DNA from: CAWDVK01 sp963805715
GTDB taxonomy: Bacteria; Actinomycetota; Actinomycetes; Streptosporangiales; Streptosporangiaceae
DNA: 64,000 nt
Direction: 5' to 3'
NCBI GenBank assembly: GCA_963805715.1
Contig: CAWDVK010000006.1
Span: 1-64,000 of the forward strand
Made by a program: the position numbers and the translations under genes. Positions 26,569-35,575 of the stretch are shown here, piece by piece. The notes beneath the pieces are model-generated. The model was not told the DNA's origin. It worked only from the letters and a program-made list of their open reading frames with translations, and made no database searches. Position 1 is the first letter of the stretch; each line of letters begins with the position of its first letter.

Positions 26569-27237
26569 TTACCGGCGCGCGCCGGCCAGCGCGGCTCGCA
26601 CGGTGCTCGCGTCCGCGGGGGTGCCAGCTTCGTTGTCGAACGATCCGTAAGGCGCGCCATACACGGGCGTGCCAGGCTCCTGGCGCCAGCTTTCCGCCAG
26701 CGGGCCGGCATCGACGGTGCCGTATCCGATCGAGTCGAGGAATGCGGTCACTCCTGCCTTCGCGTCCGGATCGTCGCCCGCGATGGGCAGGAATGTCCGG
26801 TCGGCCGCGCCGGACGGGCGGGCGAGTGACTGCAGGTGCCTGAAGAAGATGTTGTTGAAGGCCTTCACTACCGCCGAGCCCGGCAGGTGCCGCTGGAGCA
26901 GCTCGCTGCTGGTGGCCTGGCCGCTGTCCAGCTCCGCGATCTGCCCGTCGCGCTGGGGATAGTAGTTATTGGTGTCGATGACGGTCTTGCCGGCCAGCGG
27001 CTCGGCCGGCACGCTGCGGTAGGCCTTCAGCGGGATCGAGACCACCACGATGTCGCCTGCCGCGGCCGCCTCGGCCCCGGCCGCAGCCCGCGCGAGCGGT
27101 CCGAGCTCACCAACGAGGTCCTGCAGCGTCTCGGGGCCCCGTGAGTTGCTCAGGACCACCGGGTGCCCCGCCGCTACTGCGAGCCTCGCCACCGTGCCGC
27201 CGATCATGCCGCTTCCGATGAATCCAACAGTTGCCAT
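26569..27237 (-). CDS. NADPH-dependent F420 reductase-like protein
   Basis: This 222-residue Rossmann protein belongs to the NADP oxidoreductase, coenzyme F420-dependent family. TVGFIGSGMIGGTVARLAVA carries the dinucleotide motif, SNSRGPETL follows strand two, and VVSIPLKAY and KTVIDTNNYYPQRDG are typical. Such proteins shuttle hydride between NADPH and F420 or act on other substrates. The window also has a PPOX/F420-type protein at 36612. Only 1-2 residues precede the glycine motif, so the ATG at 27237 is right. The gene appears intact. Confidence 0.88.
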   Translation of the reverse strand: MATVGFIGSGMIGGTVARLAVAAGHPVVLSNSRGPETLQDLVGELGPLARAAAGAEAAAAGDIVVVSIPLKAYRSVPAEPLAGKTVIDTNNYYPQRDGQIAELDSGQATSSELLQRHLPGSAVVKAFNNIFFRHLQSLARPSGAADRTFLPIAGDDPDAKAGVTAFLDSIGYGTVDAGPLAESWRQEPGTPVYGAPYGSFDNEAGTPADASTVRAALAGARR

Positions 27238-27330
27238 ACGGGCCGCAACTCCGAGCCGACGGAGATCATTCCGCCCACCTCGCAGGTAGCTGCGGATATG
27301 CCAAGTCCGTTGCTCACGTTTCGCGGAGTT

Positions 27331-27378
27331 GTTACGGGCAGGCCCCGGTTCGTTGTTACGGGCAGGCCCCGGTTCGTT
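27331..27378. repeat. 24-bp tandem repeat (two perfect copies)
   Basis: Two identical 24-base units lie head to tail at 27331-27354 and 27355-27378, inside the 317-base gap 27238-27554 between the F420 reductase-like gene and the WD40 operon. Otherwise this gap shows no gene. It may be simple slippage or a tandem binding site. Confidence 0.75.
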
Positions 27379-27554
27379 CGCGCTGACCAGTCATGCTGCT
27401 GCACACCGGCTGCCTCTCGCCGAGCCTCGCGATCGGCAGCTCGCGCAGCACCCACGATCTGGCGTTAAGGCATAGCGGCGCCGCCAGCCGCTAAAAGGCT
27501 ATGCGGCTCATCTGCTCTCTGGTGCAGCAAGCGCCGTTTTCGTAGTCTCATGGT

Positions 27555-28757
27555 ATGAATGCGGGAGTTGTGGCCGGCGTCGTAGGCGCCGCGGCGGCCG
27601 TGGCGGCAATTCCCATCGCCATTCTCCAGCTTCGGCAGGGAAGGAAAGCTGGTCGTCTGACTGAACCCGCGGACGCACCGGACACGGTAGACGAAGTTCC
27701 GCCGGGCGGTCTCGCCCTCGCCGTTGATGAGGTCCTGGAAGAATCCGCACCCGCACTTGCGTGTGGCCAGTCGCTAGCTGGCCACGATCCGCCGGGACGA
27801 GTCGTAATCGATGATTCCGCCGGGCAGCGGGGCGAGACGGTCAGTACTGCCCAGCTGGTGCATGACTCCTGGCAGATAAGAAGGACGCTGGCCGGCCACC
27901 GCGGCGGCGTGCGCGGGCTCGCCTTCAACCCGGACGGAACCATGCTCGCGTCTGCGGGCGCGGACGGCCGCGTGCTGCTGTGGGACATCGCCACCAGCGA
28001 GGCGGCGACTCTCAGCGGCCACTCTGATGCGGTATCGGACGTGGCCTTCAGCCCGGATGGGCAGTTCCTCGCATCCGCCAGCGCTGACCGCACCGTGTGG
28101 CTCTGGAAGGTCGCCACCAGGACCACAGCATGCAAGCTGACCGGACACTCCGATGCGATCACCAGCATCGCCTTCAGCCCCGACGGCCGCCTGCTCGCAT
28201 CCGCCAGCGCTGACCGCAGCATGCGGCTATGGAACGTGGTCACCGGAAAGACCGAGTACAGGCTCACCGGACACTCCGACATGATCACCAGCGTCGCCTT
28301 CAGCCCGGACGGGCGACAGCTCGCGTCAGCCAGCGCCGACCGCAGCGTGCGGCTGTGGGACGTCGTCAAAAGGACAGCCGAGCGAGTGCTGACCGGTCAC
28401 TCGGGCCTGGTATCCAGCGTGGCGTTCAGCCCGGATGGCAGGCTGCTGGCGTCGTCCGGCTGGCCTGACCGGGCCGTGCGCCTATGGGACGTCTCCAGCG
28501 GAGAGACCGTCCATGTCCTCTCCGGGCACGAAGACTGGGTGCTCGACATAGCGTTCAGCCCGGAGGGGACGCTGCTGGCTTCGGCCGGCGGCCGCGACGA
28601 GACGGTCCGGCTATGGGAAGTGCCGGGCGGCACCGCGCGCAACGTCCTGACCGGTCATTCCGGCTCGGTCTCATGCGTGACATTCAGCCCAAACGGGACC
28701 CTGCTCGCCTCGGGAGGTGAGGCCGACCATACCGTATATCTCTGGACTGAGTGTTAG
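27555..28757 (+). CDS. Membrane-anchored seven-blade WD40 protein
   Basis: The 400-residue protein has an N-terminal membrane segment (about 3-25, VVAGVVGAAAAVAAIPIAIL), a linker of about 80 residues, and seven WD40 repeats from about 108 to the end, one full propeller. Each repeat reads close to TGHSDxxxSxAFSPDGxLLAS followed by RLWDV. Repeats 3 and 4 are nearly identical, a sign of recent duplication. Such propellers are binding platforms, probably on the cytoplasmic side here. It precedes the TIR-STAND / STAND / radical SAM set on the same strand by about 170 bases and may be its membrane-tethered sensor or scaffold. Confidence 0.92.
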   Translation: MNAGVVAGVVGAAAAVAAIPIAILQLRQGRKAGRLTEPADAPDTVDEVPPGGLALAVDEVLEESAPALACGQSLAGHDPPGRVVIDDSAGQRGETVSTAQLVHDSWQIRRTLAGHRGGVRGLAFNPDGTMLASAGADGRVLLWDIATSEAATLSGHSDAVSDVAFSPDGQFLASASADRTVWLWKVATRTTACKLTGHSDAITSIAFSPDGRLLASASADRSMRLWNVVTGKTEYRLTGHSDMITSVAFSPDGRQLASASADRSVRLWDVVKRTAERVLTGHSGLVSSVAFSPDGRLLASSGWPDRAVRLWDVSSGETVHVLSGHEDWVLDIAFSPEGTLLASAGGRDETVRLWEVPGGTARNVLTGHSGSVSCVTFSPNGTLLASGGEADHTVYLWTEC

Positions 28758-28925
28758 ATAAGCCACCCAGGCGACCAGGCGCAGAGATAGTTAACCGGAA
28801 TGACATCCTGTAGGTTCACATTACGGAGATACTCACGGAAGGCCGAGGGGACTGAACCGGCAGGTTCAGGGACAAAAGGACGCCGACCGGGAGGCCCGGA
28901 TGACATCGAGTGGGGAGGCGCGGTG

Positions 28926-29045
28926 ATGACCAGCAATATCGCCGCGGAAATGTCGCCGCAGGTGCGGTGGTGGAAGTCAGGCACGCGCGGCGAGCTCGTA
29001 GTGGCTCTAGAAGCGGGAGTGGTGACTGTTGCTCCTCTTCCTTAG
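28926..29045 (+). CDS. 39-residue ORF overlapping the TIR-STAND start
   Basis: A GGAGG site stands about eight bases before the ATG at 28926. The peptide runs MTSNIAAEMSPQ, then VRWWKSGTRGELVVALEAG and VVTVAPLP. Its last 17 bases overlap the TTG start of the TIR-STAND gene, so it may couple that gene's translation. It resembles a small domain rather than noise (Trp pair and amphipathic strands), but no family is recognised. It could be a leader, a small constant component of the system, or a substrate for the radical SAM enzyme. The upstream frame extends to 28800, but without a good ribosome site. Confidence 0.45.
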   Translation: MTSNIAAEMSPQVRWWKSGTRGELVVALEAGVVTVAPLP

Positions 29046-30906
29046 CTATGCAGACGACGACAAGGAAATTGCCGGGGAGATTGCACAGCGACTGCAGCGG
29101 GGTCATGTCAAGGTTTATCCCCCGCAGACCGGCCACGATAATAACGACCTGGCCTTCGACGGCCCCGAGGGTGCCATCGGTCAGGCCGATGCCTTTCTCG
29201 CGCTGCTGTCGCCGAGCTTCCTGGCGTCCTCCTCGTGCCGCCGAGAACGAGAGCTGGCATTGCACCGCGAGCAGCACGGCACCGTCAACGGCACGGGGTC
29301 AGGCTTCGTCCAGGTACTGCAGGTGCGCGAGACGGCCTATCACGAGGCCGGCGCGCTGCGGAGCAGGCCGTGGCTCGACCTGACCAGTCAGCGGGCCAGG
29401 GAAACCGCGCTGAACGAATTAGTCAGTGAGCTCGGGCCAGCGGACGAGCCCACGGCGACACCGGGCCGCATAACGTCCGGTGGCAGCAGCGGCGCTGGCA
29501 GGCTGCCGAAGTTCCGCAACCGCGAAGCGGAACTTGATCAGGTGCTTGACGGCCTCACCAAGGAGGACGGCGAGCACTTCTGGTTCCTCATCGCCCCGCC
29601 CCAGCTCGGCAAGAGCCGGCTGCTCGACCGGATCAGCGAGGCAGTAGAAGTCAGGCAGCCGGGGCGCTGGCAAGTCAGGCTCGTCGACGTGCGCGACCAG
29701 CCTGCTGGTGTCCGGCAGGATCCCGAGGCGCTCGTGCGGGCCCTGTTTCGCTCAGCGCATCATCCCGCGACAGACCAGGAAAACCTGCGCAAGCTCGGGA
29801 TTGATATCAGCAGGACAGACAAGCTCCATCTCTGCATGCTCGATAGCGCCGAATTGCTGGACGACAGTACCGTCCGCGAGCTGCGTACAAGCATCAGCGC
29901 GATAAACCGGCACGTGGAGAGCACACGAAACAGGAATGCCCGGCTGACCCTGATCGTGGCGAGCCGGCGCGAGCAGGAGTGGATCGGCGTCACTCCCAGG
30001 CCGCGGCTGAAATTGCTTCCGCTGACCAAATTCAGGGTCGAGGTCATGTTCGCCGCGCTGCGCGAGCTGGCGGAGAGCATGAACCGTGACTTCAGCGACG
30101 CGGAGCTGCTGTCCCACGCGGAACTCGTGCACCGCCTCAGCGAGGGGCTTCCAGCTCTCCTCTACTGCTACCTGAACTGGATTTATGAGGCGCAGTGGAA
30201 CGGCCTGGACCGGCTGAAAGACAGGGAACAGTTCGACCGGTTGACGAAATCCTATATCGAGGAGCAGCTGATCTCGGCGACCGGTCTCTGCCGCTCCGGG
30301 GACGCTCCGAACGAGGAGGAGCGGCGCGCGCTGGCCCGGACTTTCCAGGCGATGGCGCCTTATCGCATCTTCACGCAGTCGCATTTGCGCCATCACGCCC
30401 AGCCTGGTGGCGCCCTGCACGGTGTCCTGGAGGACCTTAACTGGACCGTGGACAAGCTCTGGGACGAAGTCGGCAAGACGGACTGGCTGACCCGGCCGCT
30501 GCCGCAACCCTGGCAGGAGGTTCACCCGCCGATCCGCAGGCTCTTGTGCCACCACTGGTACACCTCGGAGGCCAGTTGCGCTCAGGCCTACCGCGACGCC
30601 CGCGAGTTCGTTCAGTCGTGGGCCAGGGCGCAGACCGGCTCGGATCAGTCGGTCGCCCTGGTGGAGTGCCTCTGGCACGAGGCGCAGGTGCTCAGCCTCA
30701 GTCGCGCGAGCGACATGGAGGAGAAACTGATCGCGCTGGCCAGGGAACTGTCCCTGCACATCGTTCCATCGGATACGTATTCGCAAGCGAATCTCCGGAG
30801 TTACGCGGTCACGCTCATGACACAGGACGAAGAGCTTGAGGAGGCCGTCGACGGCATGAACGGCTTGTTCGAGCGACTGCTCGCCACCGTTCGGACGCCA
30901 GCGTAG
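29029..30906 (+). CDS. TIR-domain STAND ATPase (NLR-like)
   Basis: This 625-residue protein starts from a TTG that overlaps the 39-residue ORF. Residues 1-135 form a TIR domain: LLFLSYADDDKEIA at the start and LLSPSFLASSSCRRERELAL, where C70-x-x-E73 matches the S-x-x-C-x-x-E motif holding the catalytic Glu of NAD-cleaving TIRs. From about 160 follows a P-loop ATPase with Walker A APPQLGKS (189-196; Ala replaces the first Gly), Walker B near LHLCMLDSAELL and a sensor strand LTLIVASRREQEW. The rest is helical (winged helix then adaptor). Known TIR-STAND proteins are defence or signalling switches; here it is followed after ten bases by a second STAND protein. Confidence 0.88.
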   Translation: MLLFLSYADDDKEIAGEIAQRLQRGHVKVYPPQTGHDNNDLAFDGPEGAIGQADAFLALLSPSFLASSSCRRERELALHREQHGTVNGTGSGFVQVLQVRETAYHEAGALRSRPWLDLTSQRARETALNELVSELGPADEPTATPGRITSGGSSGAGRLPKFRNREAELDQVLDGLTKEDGEHFWFLIAPPQLGKSRLLDRISEAVEVRQPGRWQVRLVDVRDQPAGVRQDPEALVRALFRSAHHPATDQENLRKLGIDISRTDKLHLCMLDSAELLDDSTVRELRTSISAINRHVESTRNRNARLTLIVASRREQEWIGVTPRPRLKLLPLTKFRVEVMFAALRELAESMNRDFSDAELLSHAELVHRLSEGLPALLYCYLNWIYEAQWNGLDRLKDREQFDRLTKSYIEEQLISATGLCRSGDAPNEEERRALARTFQAMAPYRIFTQSHLRHHAQPGGALHGVLEDLNWTVDKLWDEVGKTDWLTRPLPQPWQEVHPPIRRLLCHHWYTSEASCAQAYRDAREFVQSWARAQTGSDQSVALVECLWHEAQVLSLSRASDMEEKLIALARELSLHIVPSDTYSQANLRSYAVTLMTQDEELEEAVDGMNGLFERLLATVRTPA

Positions 30907-30916
30907 GAGCCAGCCA

Positions 30917-33871
30917 GTGAACGGATATTCGTCCAGCTCGCAGTACATTCACCGAGTCGAGGAGCGCCCGATTCAGCAGCAGCTCGATGCGGTGAAGAAC
31001 GACCGGAAGAGCCGCGCCGTCCTGCTCTACGGAGCCGGAGGCGTCGGGAAGACCTCGCTCGTGCGGCAGATGTCCCGCGCCAGCTCGGACGCCGCGACCA
31101 CCTGGCTGGACCCCATTGATGTCGACGACCCTGAGTGCTGGCTGCTGTCGAACCTGGAGCGTAAGGTCGCTGGCCGGTTAGATCCGGACGGCAGGTACTT
31201 CGGCCCGTATCAGGAGCAGCTATCGCAGCTGCCGACCTACACTCGGGCAGATATCAGCCACGAGACGATCGTCAGTTACCTTGGCCGCATTAAGGAAGTC
31301 TTTGCTGCTTGCTATCGCCATTATGTCGAGGCAGAGAACAAGACCGTCGTCATCACTTTCGATACGGTGGAGACAATTCGCGGGACGAACCTGCTGCTCA
31401 CGCTGACCCAGTGGATGAAGGCACTGCCGACGGCCACGCTCTTCATCCTGTCCGGCAGGCCCCTTTCGCACAGCGGAGAGGGGTTCGCGGACCCGATCGG
31501 GGCTGAGCTAGGCAGCCCCTACTATGGCATCCCGGTGCAGACTGTCGAAGTCGGCGGGTTCGCCTTCGAGGCAGCGCGCGACTACCTCAGGCACAGCCAG
31601 GTTGCCGATGCCATCCAGGATGAGGAGCGGGACAAGCTCGTACTCCTGACCAGAGGCCATCCCCTGTGGCTGGCGTTCACGGTCGCCTACCTGGAGGAAA
31701 GGGGCATTCCGCCGGAGGCGGAACAGGTCTCACTGGAGTACCTCAGGCAGCATGTCCCCTACGGCGCGGAGATGAGTCCCGAGGGGCGACGGCTGCATGA
31801 GGCGTTCCTGCGCAGCCTGGTCGCCCTCTACCGGCCGTCCGATTTCGCTCATGAGTCCATCAAGCGCCTGGCCGTTGTCCGGCAGCCCGTGGCCAGGGTG
31901 GTCTGGGAGCAACTGATGAGCGACCGCGCACCGCCAGGCGACTTCGCCTTCATGGACGCCGCGTGGCAGCAGTTGCTCGACACTCCCTGGGTCCGGCCGC
32001 GCGGCAACGGGCGGTTCGTCACGCTGCACGACGCGGTAGCGGAGGAATTCGCCCAGCGGCTCTTCCCGCTGCATGACGAGGGCCAGGAGTGGCGGCACGA
32101 AATCTGGGGCCGGGCGCGGCAGATCTACGATGACCTCGCCGAGCGGGCAGAAGCCGAGCTGCTCCCCGAGCTAGCGGCTCTGGATGAGGAGCTCAGGCAG
32201 TTCGAGGTCGCGCGAGAAGGCGGAGGTCCCGATGAGCCGGAGGCCGAGAACGAGTTCATCGTCAGTTCCGGGCTGCTCGACACGCGCAAGCGTGATGTCG
32301 ACCAGCTGAAGGCCGCTGGCCTCTACTATCTCTTCCTCGGCGACTTCGAGGATGGCTGCCAGCACCTGCTGCGGTACTTCGAGCAGGCCGAGAACGAGAA
32401 CGATGTCTTCTTCCAGGATCTGCTCGCCATCTACATGCAGCGCTTTCTGCCGGGCGGCACCAGCCCCAGTGCCTTCAATGATGTCATCAGGGCGAAGCTC
32501 GACGATTTCCGGCGCTGGCTGTCCGAGGACAGGCCGGACTACTATGCCGCGCTCGGCGTCATGGTGGCCAGGTACCTCATCGACGCCGCGCAGCCGGAGA
32601 TGGCGTTGCGGCTGCTGGACCAGCTGCCCGGGGACGTCGGGGGGCGCCGCGAGCGTCACCGGCTGCATATCCTGCGCGGTAATGCCTGCATGCGCATCCC
32701 CGGCCAGGTGAAGATGGCGCTGCCGCATTTTGAGTGGGCCCTCGCCGAGGCAGAGGAAGTGACGACGCCGGACCGTCACAAGTTCATCGCCGAAGCGCAC
32801 AAGGAGAAGGGCTTCTACTACCGGAACACCGGGCAGTGGCGAGAAGCTGACCTGTCCTACAAGCACGCACGCGACACGATCTCGGCGACCCTGTCAGCGC
32901 AGAGCTCGCACGAGGATCGCGACGAGATGGCGTCCATCCAGACGAACTGGGCGTACGTCAAGGGACTCGACGGCGACTATCTCGAGGGCCAGGAGCTGAT
33001 CGAGAGTGCCATCAGCTTCCGGCACCGGATAGAAGACAACCCGGCTGAGGGCAAGTCCTGGAGCGTGCGCGGGGAGGTCTACCGGTACGCGCGCAGATTC
33101 GAGAGAGCCTGGGCCGCTTACGCGGTGGCCGAGCAGCTTCTTCAGGGACGCCGTTACTGGAGCTGGCTCGGGCTGATCTACCAGGAGCAGGCCATCTGCC
33201 TGTACCAGGCGGCACACGACGATATCCAGCTCACCAGCAATCCCTTTGAGGACTCCAAGGAGCTTATCAAGAAGTCTCTGGATATCTGCCTGGGTCACGC
33301 TATTCGCGGCTATCCGTCGGCCCTGAACCGGGCCGGACGCATCTTCGGACGGGAGAATCCGGAAGAGGGCCTGCGCTATCTCAAGCTCGGGATCAGCGAG
33401 GCACGGCGGCTGGCTGATGGCTGGTTCTGGTTCGCTAACATCGTCGAATATGCCGAGCTTCACTACCGCGCCTGGGTCAGGAACAGGCAGGACGAGAATC
33501 GGGCCGAGATTGCCGCTCTGGTCCCGGAGGTCCAGTTGGTGTCGGAGGAATACATGTTCCCCGACCTTGCCGGGCGATGGAGCCTGCTGCAAGGGCACCT
33601 AGCCATTTACGATTACCTGGACACCCACGACCCAGACACACTTCATATTGCGCTCGACAACTACAGAAGCGGATTCGCCAATGTCGCCAAGAGGCGCGTC
33701 GGATCATCCGGCTCGTCCTCTATACCCGGAGAATTTCGAATATTCCGGGAGCTGTTCGCACGATTGCCCGCATCCGTCCAGGCAGACTGGCAGGCTAAGT
33801 TCCGGGCAGCATGGAGCGTTGACGACGATGTCTCGACCACGCTGCTCGCGCGTTTGGAGGAGCTGTACTGA
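30917..33871 (+). CDS. STAND/NB-ARC-like ATPase with TPR-type repeats
   Basis: This is a 984-residue protein. The ATPase begins at the N terminus with Walker A YGAGGVGKTSLVR (G39-T46) and Walker B NKTVVITFDTVE at about 140-150. A FILSGRPLS sensor segment follows, then a winged-helix region ending in WVRPRGNGRFVTLHDAVAEEF. From about 450 to 980 it is all helical, with TPR-like pairs (for example YYRNTGQWREADLSYKHAR and YARRFERAWAAYAVAEQLL), suited to binding a peptide or protein trigger. No effector domain is attached, so it probably signals to the TIR protein or radical SAM enzyme next to it. Spacing is ten bases upstream and 44 bases downstream. Confidence 0.9.
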   Translation: MNGYSSSSQYIHRVEERPIQQQLDAVKNDRKSRAVLLYGAGGVGKTSLVRQMSRASSDAATTWLDPIDVDDPECWLLSNLERKVAGRLDPDGRYFGPYQEQLSQLPTYTRADISHETIVSYLGRIKEVFAACYRHYVEAENKTVVITFDTVETIRGTNLLLTLTQWMKALPTATLFILSGRPLSHSGEGFADPIGAELGSPYYGIPVQTVEVGGFAFEAARDYLRHSQVADAIQDEERDKLVLLTRGHPLWLAFTVAYLEERGIPPEAEQVSLEYLRQHVPYGAEMSPEGRRLHEAFLRSLVALYRPSDFAHESIKRLAVVRQPVARVVWEQLMSDRAPPGDFAFMDAAWQQLLDTPWVRPRGNGRFVTLHDAVAEEFAQRLFPLHDEGQEWRHEIWGRARQIYDDLAERAEAELLPELAALDEELRQFEVAREGGGPDEPEAENEFIVSSGLLDTRKRDVDQLKAAGLYYLFLGDFEDGCQHLLRYFEQAENENDVFFQDLLAIYMQRFLPGGTSPSAFNDVIRAKLDDFRRWLSEDRPDYYAALGVMVARYLIDAAQPEMALRLLDQLPGDVGGRRERHRLHILRGNACMRIPGQVKMALPHFEWALAEAEEVTTPDRHKFIAEAHKEKGFYYRNTGQWREADLSYKHARDTISATLSAQSSHEDRDEMASIQTNWAYVKGLDGDYLEGQELIESAISFRHRIEDNPAEGKSWSVRGEVYRYARRFERAWAAYAVAEQLLQGRRYWSWLGLIYQEQAICLYQAAHDDIQLTSNPFEDSKELIKKSLDICLGHAIRGYPSALNRAGRIFGRENPEEGLRYLKLGISEARRLADGWFWFANIVEYAELHYRAWVRNRQDENRAEIAALVPEVQLVSEEYMFPDLAGRWSLLQGHLAIYDYLDTHDPDTLHIALDNYRSGFANVAKRRVGSSGSSSIPGEFRIFRELFARLPASVQADWQAKFRAAWSVDDDVSTTLLARLEELY

Positions 33872-33915
33872 CCAGCTGGTAACGCCATGGGCCGACGTCC
33901 AGGAAGGCGTGAGAT

Positions 33916-35424
33916 ATGAGCTCTGCACAGCCATGGCGCCAGGCCATCGTGCTGTCGAGGTTTGATCTGGCGGATGGTCACGAACTGCTACTCCACAGCT
34001 GTGAGGACTGTGCCTGCCCGGTCAGCGACGAGCAGGCTGTCCACCGCCATGTCCTGCCGCCTCCGGCCGCGCCCGATGACAGCTGCTGGGTGCGCGCGAG
34101 CGACGTGGCCGAGTTCCCCCTTGAGGGCGAGTACCGGCTGCTCTTCAATCCGCTCAGCTCTGCCGGGGTGGTAGTGGTGAATGGTTCGGCCTTGGACATC
34201 TTCCGCGACTTCCGGCTGCCCGCGGTGCCGGGCGACGTTGCGCGCAGCCGACCCGGGCGTGCGGTGGAGATCAGCCAGGCGTTCGGGCGGCTGGCTCAGC
34301 TTGAGCTTATTCACCCGGCCGGTCAGCGGCCGCGGCCGGAATTTCACGACGGCCAGGTCCTCACGGCCTGGTTGCACGTCACCAACGGCTGCAACTTGCG
34401 TTGCCCCTATTGCTACGTGAATAAGTCCGCGGAGCCCATGGATGAGTCCGTCGGCCGCGCGGCCGTCGAGGCGGTGATGAAGTCAGCCGTGTCGCACGGC
34501 TTTCCCTCCGTCAAGCTGAAGTACGCCGGCGGAGAGGCGACCCTCAATCATCGCCTGGTGATCAGCCTGCATGCCTACGCACGCGAGCTCGCTGCCGCCT
34601 GCGGCTTGCGGCTGTATGCGACGTTGCTGAGTAACGGCGTCCGGATGCCGGCCAGCCTGATCCAGGCCTGCAAAGCTGAAGGCATCCGGGTCATGATCTC
34701 GCTGGACGGGCTGGGCGACCAGCATGACATCCAGCGACCGTTCGTGAACGGCAAGCCCTCGTTCCAGTTCGTCGAGCGCACCATTGCCCAGCTCATCAGG
34801 CAGGATCTCGCTCCGCACTTGTCCATCACGGTTACCGGACGGAATACGAGCGGCGTGGCAGACGTGGTGCGGTTCGCACTGGAACGCGAGCTGACCTTCA
34901 GCATCAACCTCTTCCGCGACAACAACTGTGCGGCCAGTTTTCCGGATTTGCGCTACGAGGAACAGGCCATCACCGAGGCTTTGCTGAAGGCGTTCGCCGT
35001 GGTCGAGGACCTCATGCCGCGCTGGAGCGTGCTCGGATCGATACTCGACCGGGGGCAGCTACTAGAGCCGAGGCAGCGGTCCTGCGGGGTCGGCCAGGAC
35101 TACGTGGTCATCGATCAGCGGGGCAAGGTTGCCAAGTGCCACATGGAGATCGAGCGGACACTAGGCAACGTCTTCGCCCACGACCCGCTGCAGCTCGTAC
35201 GCCAGGATCGGACCACCGCGCTGAACCTAATCGTCGATGAGAAGGAAGGCTGCCGGGACTGTAGCTGGCGCTATTGGTGCTCCGGAGGCTGCACCGTAGC
35301 CACGTTCAGGGCGACCGGCAGGTACGACATCAAGTCTCCGAACTGCAATATCTATAAGTCCATCTATCCGCAAGCGCTGCGGCTCGAAGGACTCCGGCTG
35401 CTCAGATACGCGGCATCTGGCTAA
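33916..35424 (+). CDS. Radical SAM/SPASM enzyme (peptide maturase type)
   Basis: This 502-residue enzyme has an N-terminal region of about 130 residues with a PqqD-like look (YRLLFNPLSSAGVVVVNGSA), which in maturases binds the leader of a precursor peptide. The radical SAM barrel follows with the cluster motif CNLRCPYCY, the GGEATLN SAM site and ISLDGLGDQHD. A C-terminal SPASM domain then has CGVG...CHME, CRDCSWRYWCSGGC and a final Cys near PNCNIY, for two auxiliary 4Fe-4S clusters. Such enzymes crosslink or epimerise peptides. No precursor is obvious. It is the last member of the WD40/TIR-STAND/STAND set. Confidence 0.92.
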   Translation: MSSAQPWRQAIVLSRFDLADGHELLLHSCEDCACPVSDEQAVHRHVLPPPAAPDDSCWVRASDVAEFPLEGEYRLLFNPLSSAGVVVVNGSALDIFRDFRLPAVPGDVARSRPGRAVEISQAFGRLAQLELIHPAGQRPRPEFHDGQVLTAWLHVTNGCNLRCPYCYVNKSAEPMDESVGRAAVEAVMKSAVSHGFPSVKLKYAGGEATLNHRLVISLHAYARELAAACGLRLYATLLSNGVRMPASLIQACKAEGIRVMISLDGLGDQHDIQRPFVNGKPSFQFVERTIAQLIRQDLAPHLSITVTGRNTSGVADVVRFALERELTFSINLFRDNNCAASFPDLRYEEQAITEALLKAFAVVEDLMPRWSVLGSILDRGQLLEPRQRSCGVGQDYVVIDQRGKVAKCHMEIERTLGNVFAHDPLQLVRQDRTTALNLIVDEKEGCRDCSWRYWCSGGCTVATFRATGRYDIKSPNCNIYKSIYPQALRLEGLRLLRYAASG

Positions 35425-35575
35425 CGACAGGGCTGCTGGTGGCCAGGCCTACGTTGCCAGCGACTCGGCCTGAGGTGGCCGCCACGGTGTCATCACTCCC
35501 GGCCAAGCCGATGAGTTCCCGGCCGTCCTGGCGTCTACCAGTCACAGCACGCAGCAATCCAGGAGGAGGGTCAGC

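Noticed and set aside
27900..28750. Regular DNA repeats that could suggest a CRISPR array
   Set aside because: The periodicity is about 126 bases and in frame; it comes from the WD40 blades.
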